The notes beneath the pieces are model-generated. The model had not been told where the DNA came from. It saw only the letters and a program-made list of their open reading frames with translations, and did not search any database. 64,000 nucleotides of DNA from Wocania_A spongiicola (GTDB lineage Bacteria; Bacteroidota; Bacteroidia; Flavobacteriales; Flavobacteriaceae). The stretch is taken from contig NZ_JAMFLZ010000010.1 of the NCBI RefSeq assembly GCF_023502325.1, positions 38,933 through 102,932 of the forward strand, written 5' to 3'. The translations under genes and the position numbers were made by a program. Below are positions 52,001 through 60,285 of this stretch, piece by piece; positions within the stretch are counted from its first letter, which is position 1; each line of letters starts with the position of its first letter.

Positions 52001-55000
52001 TAAAAATCTTTTGGCAATTTAATTTCAACCTTGGTTCCTGTCGGGTGTTTTAAATCATTAATAATAATTTTCGAATCTATATTATTACGGTTATTCCAAA
52101 CAGACATTAATCTCTTTTTGGTTATAATCAATCCTGAGTTTTTATTTTTTTTACTTTTTTTATGCTTTCTACCTACACCATTATCATGTATACTACATAA
52201 TATGTGGCTTTCGTATTCTTTAAAGTTAATATTGATTGTTTTATGATTCTCTTTTTCACTTAGCCCATGAATAATAGCATTTTCAACAATCGGCTGAATA
52301 AACATTGGAGGAATTTTAATATTATAAACATCTATGTCATTGGTGTTAAAATTCAAATCAATAGGTTCAGAAAATCTAAGGTTTTCTAAATCTACATAAT
52401 TCTTAATAACACTAATTTCTTCTTCTATAGAAACAAATTTCATTTCGGAATGTTCTAATGACGAACGTATTAATTTTCCAAATTTATTAAAATAGTCTAA
52501 TGATGTTTTCACATTATTTGATACAATAAATTGTTGTATTGAATTTAAAGCATTAAAAATAAAATGTGGGTTAATTTGATTTAACAGTGCTTTTAACTCC
52601 ATTTTGTTTCGCTCTTGCTCTAAACTGGCATAGGCATCAATAAGTTCATCTTTTTGTTTATTAATGGTAAGTGTTCTTTCTGTTACAGTTTTTTCTAATA
52701 TTAACTGCTTTTTTTTCATTCTAAACCCATACCATTTAAAACTTCCAATTAGTAGAAGTATGCCTATTGCTAAATAACTACTAATTGCCCAGTTACTTAA
52801 CCACCAAGGAGGTGATATTGAGAATAAATATTGTAATGGTTCACTCCATTGTCCAGATTTACCAATAGCTTTAACATTAAAAGTATATGATCCTGACGGA
52901 ATATTTCTATAATTAGCTTTATTTTCACTATTTGGAATACTCCATTCATTATCCAAACCATCAACTTTATATGAGTATTTAATACTATGAGGCGCGCTCC
53001 AATCTATGGCTGCAAACTTGAAATTTAAATGATTAAAATCATAAGGTAAATGTAGTTTTTTAGGATAATTATGAAAATTCTCAACTCCAGAAGCATAACT
53101 TTTCATTCTGCTTATAAAGGGTGTTGAAGTATTATAAATAGTATCGTTCAACAAGTTATAATTAATGTTTTGTTGATTGATTTCTATTGTACTTAATTGA
53201 ATTACTGGCGGTGTCCCTATTAAATTAAAGTTATCAAGATTAAAGTTTATAACACCTCCTAATGTACCCAACCACATATCTTTATTTTTATCAATAAGCT
53301 TACTGTTTGCATAAAATATGGTAGATTTTAGTCCATCATTTTTTTGAAAACTTGTTATATACCCATCAATAGAACTCGTTTTTACACTTTTATCAATTTT
53401 TGAAATCAATTCTTCTTCTAACACCAAACAATTCAGCCCTTTGCTTGTCCCCATCCATATATTCTCATTTTGATCTTGTAATAAAGACCACACTATATTA
53501 TTAGATAAACCATCCTTTTCTGAAAAGCTTTTTATAGTTTCTCCATCATACATGCATAATCCTTTATGTGTCCCAAACCAAATATTTCCTTTATCATCTT
53601 CTAAAATAGTCCAGACAATATCACTTGGCAAACCTTCATTTAGCCCATAAAAAGTAAATTCTCCATCTTTATATTTACTTACTCCACCTCTATTAGTTGC
53701 TATCCATATGTTTCCTTCTTTATCTTCTAATATATCCCAAATAGCATAGCTAGAAAAACCTTGCTCATAACTATAATTTATAAATTCCTCACCATCAAAT
53801 CGACTCAAGCCACCCATTTCAGTACCTATCCATATATTCCCTTTAGAATCTTCTAAAACACTCCATACCATGTTTACTGTTAAACCAGAATCGGTATTGT
53901 ATTGTGTAAACGTTTTTCCATCAAATTTATATAGTCCATGACTAAAAGTGCCAAACCAAATATTTCCTTTTTTATCCTCGGTTATGGATATAATATTTTT
54001 TGCAATTAAGCCCTGTTCTTCACCGTAGTTACTAAAGCTAGAGCCATCATATTTAGACAATCCGCCTCCGTAAGTTCCAAACCAAATATTTCCTTTTTTA
54101 TCTTCATAAATTGAATATACTTGCTCTGTAGGCAAACCGTCCTTTTCTGTATAATGTAGAAAAGAATTAAGATTCAACTTAAAAAGCCCAGCTCCTTCCG
54201 TTCCTCCCCATAAGTTATTTTTACTGTCTATAAGTAAGTTCCTAATTTCATTATGTGGCAAGCCTTCATTTTTAGTGATACTATTAATTGTTTTACCATT
54301 GTATCTTGACAATCCACCTCCATGTGTTCCAAACCAAATATTATTGTTTTTGTCTTCAACTATTGATATCACTTTATTATGAGTCAACCCTTCGTTAGTA
54401 GTAAAAATCTCAAATGTATATCCGTCATATTTACACGCTCCGCCATAGGTTCCTATCCAAATGCTCTTATCAGAGGCTTCATAAACTGATAAGGTTCTAT
54501 TATCAGGCAAGCCATCTTTTTCTGTATAAGAGTAGAAAGATTTTCCGTTAAAAATACTAAGTCCAGAATTTTTGGTAGCAAACCATATATTTCCTTTAGC
54601 ATCTTCTATCATTGATACTATATTACTCCCTATTATACCGTCATCAGCTGTATAATGCGTGAATTTTTCACCATTATATTTAACGGCTCCATTAGAAGTC
54701 CCAAACCATATATTATTAGATTTATCTTCAATAATACTCCAAATTGTTCTGTCAGGAAACCCATTCTCATCAGAGTAATGTGTAAATGTCTTTCCGTCAA
54801 ATTTTGTCACTCCTCCCGAATAATGTCCAAACCATATATTTTGTTTACTATCTTCAAATATGTTCCAAACATAGTTATTGTACAGTCCTTCTTTATCTGT
54901 AAAATGTACAAATTCAATTCCATCAAATTTACTTACTCCTCCTCCATAATATCCAATCCAAATATTATTTCTTGAATCTTCGAAACAGTAAACTACATAT

Positions 55001-55497
55001 GAGGAATTTAACCCTTGATCTACATCCATCCACTGGATATCTAAAATGGCATTATCCCTATATAATGGTTTTTCTGATTTTATTGGTTTTGGGTAAAAAA
55101 CTGAACTTACTTTTCCTCCTAATACGGTATCTTTAGGAAAAGGGATTCCGTTTTCACCATATGCAAACAGTTTTGGTTTAGTTGGTAACGAAACAATTTT
55201 AGCCCCATCTATTCTTTTTAGATTTTCTTTTGTTTTTATAATTTTTGGCGGGCTTTGAAGCCTAGTATTTATAACACCTGACTTATTTAACGCTATTTTT
55301 TTTCCTTCAATTTTAATTGGCACCTTTGTTTCTAAAGTATCTCCAGTGATTAAAACCATGTAATTATCTTTTATCGCATTTTCATTTTCAAGTTTTAATG
55401 TTCTACCATCTTCTTTTTTACAAGAAATAAAAACAAATATTAATAGTAAATAAACTCTACTAGAAATGAACAGTAGTTTCATTAAATTATTCTTCAT
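52000..55497 (-). CDS. Two-propeller LytS-type sensor histidine kinase with lipobox
   Basis: This 1165-residue protein has an N-terminal signal with a lipobox-like FVFISC (Cys26). About 14 Reg_prop repeats of roughly 42 residues follow (NIWFGTYGGGLSKYDG type), which equals two seven-bladed propellers, then a Y_Y_Y-type domain (YKVDGLDNEW). One transmembrane helix (SSYLAIGILLLIGSFKWYG) precedes a short coiled-coil and a His_kinase domain with NQINPHFIFNALN (phosphoacceptor His), ENAIIHGL (N box) and HDNGVGRKH. It is an HTCS-like sensor with a separate regulator instead of a fused one. Ligand unknown; sugars are typical for the class. It is coupled to the LytTR gene downstream. Confidence 0.92.
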   Translation of the reverse strand: MKNNLMKLLFISSRVYLLLIFVFISCKKEDGRTLKLENENAIKDNYMVLITGDTLETKVPIKIEGKKIALNKSGVINTRLQSPPKIIKTKENLKRIDGAKIVSLPTKPKLFAYGENGIPFPKDTVLGGKVSSVFYPKPIKSEKPLYRDNAILDIQWMDVDQGLNSSYVVYCFEDSRNNIWIGYYGGGVSKFDGIEFVHFTDKEGLYNNYVWNIFEDSKQNIWFGHYSGGVTKFDGKTFTHYSDENGFPDRTIWSIIEDKSNNIWFGTSNGAVKYNGEKFTHYTADDGIIGSNIVSMIEDAKGNIWFATKNSGLSIFNGKSFYSYTEKDGLPDNRTLSVYEASDKSIWIGTYGGACKYDGYTFEIFTTNEGLTHNKVISIVEDKNNNIWFGTHGGGLSRYNGKTINSITKNEGLPHNEIRNLLIDSKNNLWGGTEGAGLFKLNLNSFLHYTEKDGLPTEQVYSIYEDKKGNIWFGTYGGGLSKYDGSSFSNYGEEQGLIAKNIISITEDKKGNIWFGTFSHGLYKFDGKTFTQYNTDSGLTVNMVWSVLEDSKGNIWIGTEMGGLSRFDGEEFINYSYEQGFSSYAIWDILEDKEGNIWIATNRGGVSKYKDGEFTFYGLNEGLPSDIVWTILEDDKGNIWFGTHKGLCMYDGETIKSFSEKDGLSNNIVWSLLQDQNENIWMGTSKGLNCLVLEEELISKIDKSVKTSSIDGYITSFQKNDGLKSTIFYANSKLIDKNKDMWLGTLGGVINFNLDNFNLIGTPPVIQLSTIEINQQNINYNLLNDTIYNTSTPFISRMKSYASGVENFHNYPKKLHLPYDFNHLNFKFAAIDWSAPHSIKYSYKVDGLDNEWSIPNSENKANYRNIPSGSYTFNVKAIGKSGQWSEPLQYLFSISPPWWLSNWAISSYLAIGILLLIGSFKWYGFRMKKKQLILEKTVTERTLTINKQKDELIDAYASLEQERNKMELKALLNQINPHFIFNALNSIQQFIVSNNVKTSLDYFNKFGKLIRSSLEHSEMKFVSIEEEISVIKNYVDLENLRFSEPIDLNFNTNDIDVYNIKIPPMFIQPIVENAIIHGLSEKENHKTININFKEYESHILCSIHDNGVGRKHKKSKKNKNSGLIITKKRLMSVWNNRNNIDSKIIINDLKHPTGTKVEIKLPKDF

Positions 55498-55674
55498 AAG
55501 GTTTTAAAAAATGATTTTGTATAAAAAATTGTATTATTCAGTGTGTTTTTTATTACATAAATGTTCTGTAATGACCAATTATCCTTGCTCTAATCCCGAT
55601 TGATAAATTTACATATAATCTTAAAAGCAACCAATTACTTTAGTAAATAGTAACCACTCCCTAACAAGTAAATT

Positions 55675-56439
55675 ATGCTTAGAATATTAATAATAGAAGA
55701 TGAGCCTATTTCTAGTAAACACATTATTAATTTATTAAATAGCTATTCAAAAAACACATTTTATATTGATGCAGAAATAGACAATGTTATTGACGCTACA
55801 AATTGGCTTCTATTAAACGAAGCACCAGATTTGATTTTCATGGATATAAATTTATCTGATGGATCTTGCTTTGATGTACTTAATAAACTTGATGTTACTT
55901 GCCCTATTATATTTACTACAGCTTATGATGAGTATGCAATAAAAGCCTTCAAAACAAACAGTATTGATTATTTATTAAAACCTATAACACAAACAAGTTT
56001 TAATCAAGCTTTAACTAAATTTTTTAAACTTAAAAAAACCAATCTCCATCAAACAAACAGTTATAACAAAATTAGCCTTAAGGATTTAAATAGTTCTTCA
56101 ATCAACTACAAAGAGCGCTTTTTGGTAAAACTAGGAAATAAATACACCCCTTTAAAAACTGAAAATATTGCCTATTTTTATAAAGATGATATTGTATTTG
56201 TAAAATCTTTTAGCGGTAATAGTTATCCAATAAATAGTTCTTTAACAACAATAGAAACATCAATATGCCCTAACGCATTTTTTAGGGCAAATAGAAAAAT
56301 ATTAATAAACATTGATGCTATAGATTACCTTGCTCAATATAAACCTGGTCAATTAACCATAAAGGTTTCTCCAAAGTTTGATGAAGTAATTGTACTAAGT
56401 CAAGAAAAATCTAGTCATTTAAAAACATTATTAAATTAA
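55675..56439 (+). CDS. LytTR-family response regulator (copy A)
   Basis: This 254-residue protein has a receiver domain with IIEDEPISSKHI, the phosphoacceptor Asp in LIFMDINLSDGSC, FTTAYDEYAIKAFKTN and LLKPIT, then a LytTR domain (RFLVKLGNKYTPLKTENIAY, ANRKILINIDAIDYLAQYKPGQL). It is a close paralogue of the response regulator at 62514-63275: the receiver and especially the C-terminal LytTR parts have long identical stretches. It is divergent from the propeller kinase (177 nt). It ends next to a 3' fragment of a LytS kinase on the other strand. Confidence 0.92.
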   Translation: MLRILIIEDEPISSKHIINLLNSYSKNTFYIDAEIDNVIDATNWLLLNEAPDLIFMDINLSDGSCFDVLNKLDVTCPIIFTTAYDEYAIKAFKTNSIDYLLKPITQTSFNQALTKFFKLKKTNLHQTNSYNKISLKDLNSSSINYKERFLVKLGNKYTPLKTENIAYFYKDDIVFVKSFSGNSYPINSSLTTIETSICPNAFFRANRKILINIDAIDYLAQYKPGQLTIKVSPKFDEVIVLSQEKSSHLKTLLN

Positions 56440-56475
56440 TTTTTAATATTAATAAATGGAATCCATGCTTCACTA
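56436..56475 (-). pseudogene. Fossil 3' end of a LytS-type kinase gene
   Basis: On the minus strand this reads YSEAWIPFINIKN and stop, nearly the same as the C-terminus of the PAS-LytS kinase at 57540 (YQAWIPFINIKN). The nucleotide match covers about 34 nt with three mismatches, compared with 57541-57574. Upstream codons diverge and reach a stop, so only the gene end is left. It overlaps the last codon of response regulator copy A. Confidence 0.6.
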
Positions 56476-56541
56476 TACAGAATGCAGACTCTGCTTTTTC
56501 TAAACATTGTTTTTTCTTATGTTCTGAAATTTTCTTTTATA

Positions 56542-57447
56542 TTAATATTCAAAAGGTTGTATAATTTCAAATTCTGGTGAACCATCAAAAATTTCGTCTA
56601 GAGCCCATTTATGTGCTGCTCCATAAATAACTAAAACTCTTTCACTTTTGGTTTTAGTTAAGTTCCTAATATTTACATAGATCCTCGTATTTCTTTGGTA
56701 CCACATTCCTGTAAAATCTGCACCAACATAATTATCATTATAACCTGCATTTACCAATCCTGTAAATGAAAAAGCCTTAAATCTTCTTATGTTCTCTTTA
56801 CTATTTATAGCTCTTAGATGCTCTAGTACATTAGATTTTGCAAGTAAATCGTCCATATAATTATTATAAGCATTATTATCATCATCATATTCGCTTACCA
56901 AGGATTCTTGATTTAATGATTTAAGGTACTCATCAAAATCTAGCTCCATTTTCATAACACTTTCTGGCTGTGGTGGTCTATTATCAACACAATAAACAGT
57001 AGGTAAGTTTAATTTTTTTGCTATTCTAAAGCCTATTTGAAAAGCTTCGCTTTTAGGTAATTTTTCTGTTTTTTTATATTTTGTATATAAAGAATCTATT
57101 GTGCCTTGATAATTAGGCATCCACTCTACAGCTAAAATTGTAGGCTTGTAATCTTCCACAATTCTCGAGACCAAATCTTCAATTAACTTTTGATTTTCTT
57201 CGGTTGTAATATCAATTTGATTTTTTGCCACAACATCACTTCCATCAGAAGCTCTATTAAAATGGAATGTCCCTAATACCATTGCTTTATGATTATAACC
57301 TGTTGTGAATTGAGGGATATTATCAATGTGATTACGCACAATTGAATCTAGTGATGTTTTATTTTCTATTGACTGTGACTTAGTTTTATCTCTAGCACAA
57401 GAAGTCATTAAGAATAAAATAAATGTAAAGCTCAAAATTCTTTTCAT
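56542..57447 (-). CDS. DUF5694 family lipoprotein (TraB/PrgY-like)
   Basis: The start at 57447 (MKRILSFTFILFLMTSC) gives a clear lipoprotein signal with Cys17; the further ATG at 57528 adds 27 residues without a leader pattern. The 301-residue protein has KAMVLGTFHFNRASDGSDV, ILAVEWMPNYQGTIDSLY, CVDNRPPQPESV and VLVIYGAAHKWALDE. These are the GTxH- and ExY/E-type elements of the TraB/TIKI-like fold found in DUF5694. It is likely periplasmic; activity unknown. It is 92 nt after the kinase gene and probably transcribed with it. Confidence 0.8.
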   Translation of the reverse strand: MKRILSFTFILFLMTSCARDKTKSQSIENKTSLDSIVRNHIDNIPQFTTGYNHKAMVLGTFHFNRASDGSDVVAKNQIDITTEENQKLIEDLVSRIVEDYKPTILAVEWMPNYQGTIDSLYTKYKKTEKLPKSEAFQIGFRIAKKLNLPTVYCVDNRPPQPESVMKMELDFDEYLKSLNQESLVSEYDDDNNAYNNYMDDLLAKSNVLEHLRAINSKENIRRFKAFSFTGLVNAGYNDNYVGADFTGMWYQRNTRIYVNIRNLTKTKSERVLVIYGAAHKWALDEIFDGSPEFEIIQPFEY

Positions 57448-57539
57448 AAGTTTAATATCATTCAGGTTTCTATTCCTTTTATTAACATTATATATTGATA
57501 TATATTGATTTGAACTTTCATTCCTCAATTGTTGGGGAA

Positions 57540-58559
57540 CTAATTTTTAATATTAATAAACGGAATCCAAGCTTGATAAAGGTTTTCATTCTCTTTAAAT
57601 TTAGGTTTTAAATCCGATAGGTATTCGTATTGATTATTAATGTTTTTTAGCCCAATTCCTAGAGACTTAACTGTTGACTCTATTCGCTTATTAATATTAT
57701 TTTCAACTTGTATGCCTCCAGTAACAGAATTAATATTAATATTTATCTTTTTGTCTTTGTATAGCGCATTATGTTTGAAAACATTCTCTAACAATATTTG
57801 AATAGAAAAAGGAATTATTTTTTTGTTTAAATCTGTATCTTTTATGTTATAATTAATAACAAATTTTTCTCCAAAGCGTGCTAATTGTAAAAACTCATAA
57901 TCTTTAATAAAAGATAATTCTTCCTCAACGGTTACAGTAAGCTTATCTCTAATCTCTAGAATATAACGATAAGTGTTAGCTAGTCGTTCTGTAAACTCTT
58001 GGGATTTTATTGGGTCGATACTAATCAAAGGCACCAATACACTTAAACTGTTAAAAAAATAATGTGGGCTTACTTGGTTTTTTAGCACTTTAAGTTCTGT
58101 TTGAATTTTTTCATGTTTAAGCTTCTCTACCAGTAACAAGGCTTCTTGTAATTGTTTCTCTTTTTGCTTTCTTTGGGTTATATCTATAATAACTGCTAAT
58201 GCATAAATTTCATCTTCCTTTTTATAATAGTTTAAACTAATCTCAACAGGAAATGTACGCTCATCTTTATGCAAACCCATAACTTCTACTCCAATTCCGT
58301 GAGGTCTCTTTCTTGGGTGTTTTACATAACTATTACGAAGAGGCACGTGTTCTTTTCTACCAGCTTTAGGCATGAGCACTTCAACTTTTTTACCTATAAG
58401 TTCTTTTTCTTTGTAGCCAAACATTTGTTCAGTAATAGGGTTTACCATAACAATGTTTCCTGTTTTATTAGTTAAAACCCAAGATTCGGTAGCTGTATTA
58501 AAAATAGTTTTAAAAAAATCTTCAGTATATAAATCTAAGTTTGCTGGATTAGAAATCAT
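57540..58559 (-). CDS. PAS-domain LytS-type sensor histidine kinase
   Basis: This 339-residue cytosolic kinase has no membrane segment. It opens with a PAS domain (about residues 12-130: WVLTNKTGNIVMVNPIT, EQMFGYKEKELIGK, PVEISLNYYKKEDEIYA). A coiled-coil follows, then a His_kinase-type domain with NQVSPHYFFNSL (phosphoacceptor His), LLENVFKHNALY (N box) and LGIGLKNINNQYEYL. It is encoded 6 nt after the T9SS protein gene on the same strand. Its likely partner is the LytTR regulator at 62514-63275. A duplicate 3' end lies at 56436-56475. Confidence 0.9.
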   Translation of the reverse strand: MISNPANLDLYTEDFFKTIFNTATESWVLTNKTGNIVMVNPITEQMFGYKEKELIGKKVEVLMPKAGRKEHVPLRNSYVKHPRKRPHGIGVEVMGLHKDERTFPVEISLNYYKKEDEIYALAVIIDITQRKQKEKQLQEALLLVEKLKHEKIQTELKVLKNQVSPHYFFNSLSVLVPLISIDPIKSQEFTERLANTYRYILEIRDKLTVTVEEELSFIKDYEFLQLARFGEKFVINYNIKDTDLNKKIIPFSIQILLENVFKHNALYKDKKINININSVTGGIQVENNINKRIESTVKSLGIGLKNINNQYEYLSDLKPKFKENENLYQAWIPFINIKN

Positions 58560-58565
58560 TTTTTC

Positions 58566-59948
58566 TTAATTTTTAACTAATTTAATAGAATTACCTCTTA
58601 AACTTAAAAAATATATTCCTTTATTAAGATTAGTATTCAAGTGAATGCTGTATTCGATAGTATTTTTAGTTTCTTTTTTTAAAATTTCAGTTTTAATTTT
58701 TTTTCCTAAAACATCATAAATTATTGGTGTTTCATTTTCATAAAAGTTCTCGTCTGTATTATTAACTTTTATAGTAACTTCATCAGTCATAGGATTAGGA
58801 AATACATCTATTTTATTAGAAATTTTATCGTTTTTCACACTTAATACGTTTCCTAAATAGTTAGTGTCAAAATATTCTCTGATATCATTATTTTCTATAC
58901 TAGAAGTTTTTTTATTGTAAATTAAAAATGCAGCCACATCTCCATGCATACTCTTCTCTTCACCTGTTTTAGCATTAGTTTTAAAAGCAGATAGTAAATA
59001 ACCTATTGTAAAAGTTCCCGCTAAATTAATATTAGACGAATTTGTTTTATCTATACCATTTATATAAATAGTAATTTTATTTGAAGCATCTCTATGAACT
59101 TCTATTAATTGCCACGTGTTTAAAGTTACAGAATTATTTGGTGTAACTCTCCATACCGAATTCCCAGGCACTCTTAATTGTAAGTAATTATCAGCTACTC
59201 TATGTCTAAAATAACTAACCGATTGACCAAAATAATCCCAATCTTCAGTTTGTGCTATTGGTTTCGCTAGTAGAAATATTGAAAACTCACCGGTTAAGTA
59301 TACAAAATCTTTAATTTGAATTTCTAAATATTTATCTTGAGCTGAGTAATCTGTCGCATAAGCCACTCCTCCTCCTCCTCTTACACATGGTTTTCCATTA
59401 ATGCAATCATTTATGTAGCAGGGTTTAACACTATCGTCTTGACCAAAATTTCTGCCATTTGTATACTCTGGCGGATTAAATATTGGTGGATCACCAACAG
59501 AATTTTGAGTGTAATTTGATTGATCTATCCATCGTCTTACACAACCTTCACTACAATCATTTGTAACATCACAATATTGTTCTGTTATTATAGCTCCTTC
59601 TGTATTAGAATGGTTTAAACAGAAATTTGATTCGCAAGTAGCAATGTGATGAGAAGTACTTAAATTAGTAGATTCAACAAAAAACATTAAGTCGCTCACA
59701 TCTTTTGGGTTAAATTGTGCGTGAACTTTTGAAAGCCCAAACAACATAAGTATCAATACTGACACAAAAAAAACAAAAACATATCCACATATAGCCTTAC
59801 TCTTTTTTAGTTGCTTAATATTTTTTTGATACTCTTCACTTCTAATCATATCTTCTTCCAAATTTCTATTACATATTGATAATGGGAATAGTTTTATTAT
59901 TTCTCCGCGAGCCACTTTCTTTTTAAAGTCCATATCTGTTAGTCTCAT
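58566..59948 (-). CDS. T9SS-exported LamG-like protein with unusual N-terminus
   Basis: This 460-residue protein has a basic N-terminal region and a hydrophobic segment (CGYVFVFFVSVLILMLFG, ending VHAQ near residue 79). A Cys-rich region follows (CESNFCLN, CDVTNDCSEGCVRRW), then a LamG-like/concanavalin domain (FSIFLLAKPIAQTEDWDYFG, TWQLIEVHRDASNKITIYIN) and a T9SS type A sorting domain (VFPNPMTDEVTI, YFLSLRGNSIKL). It should be exported across the outer membrane by the type IX system. The start is uncertain: 59948 gives a 53-residue n-region before the hydrophobic segment, while 59849 gives a more normal leader. The first residues (MRLTDMDFKKKVAR) resemble the next gene upstream. Confidence 0.82.
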   Translation of the reverse strand: MRLTDMDFKKKVARGEIIKLFPLSICNRNLEEDMIRSEEYQKNIKQLKKSKAICGYVFVFFVSVLILMLFGLSKVHAQFNPKDVSDLMFFVESTNLSTSHHIATCESNFCLNHSNTEGAIITEQYCDVTNDCSEGCVRRWIDQSNYTQNSVGDPPIFNPPEYTNGRNFGQDDSVKPCYINDCINGKPCVRGGGGVAYATDYSAQDKYLEIQIKDFVYLTGEFSIFLLAKPIAQTEDWDYFGQSVSYFRHRVADNYLQLRVPGNSVWRVTPNNSVTLNTWQLIEVHRDASNKITIYINGIDKTNSSNINLAGTFTIGYLLSAFKTNAKTGEEKSMHGDVAAFLIYNKKTSSIENNDIREYFDTNYLGNVLSVKNDKISNKIDVFPNPMTDEVTIKVNNTDENFYENETPIIYDVLGKKIKTEILKKETKNTIEYSIHLNTNLNKGIYFLSLRGNSIKLVKN

Positions 59949-60011
59949 AATCTTTATCTATTCTAATTTCACAATCTCTCTATAGTTTATTAATAGTATT
60001 TATTTAAAATA

Positions 60012-60248
60012 TTAATCAGAAATTTTTTCCTCAAACCCTTCCAACATTTTTACTAATACATTAAACTCTTTTATCGCATATAATTTAAGCTTCTCGTTAT
60101 ATGCCTTTTGAGTTTTTACACAAGTAGTTTCCTTTACATTTCTTCTATAATCATGTTTTACTCCTCTTATCGTATTTCTTAATTTTAATAATGTACTCTC
60201 AAAATTTTTTAAGCGAGCTACCTTTTTATTTGTTTCTGTAAGCCTCAT
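60012..60248 (-). CDS. Small coiled-coil protein of unknown function
   Basis: This 78-residue protein starts MRLTETNKKVARLKNF and is rich in Lys, Glu and Leu with coiled-coil-like heptads (LLKLRNTIRGVKHDY, YNEKLKLYAIKEF). No signal peptide is present. It lies 37 nt after the beta-roll gene and 63 nt before the T9SS gene, so it is likely in the same transcript. Its N-terminus resembles that of the T9SS protein. Possible role as a cytosolic partner is speculation. Confidence 0.55.
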   Translation of the reverse strand: MRLTETNKKVARLKNFESTLLKLRNTIRGVKHDYRRNVKETTCVKTQKAYNEKLKLYAIKEFNVLVKMLEGFEEKISD

Positions 60249-60285
60249 TATATAAAGATGTATTGCTAATATTCTATTAATTTTT

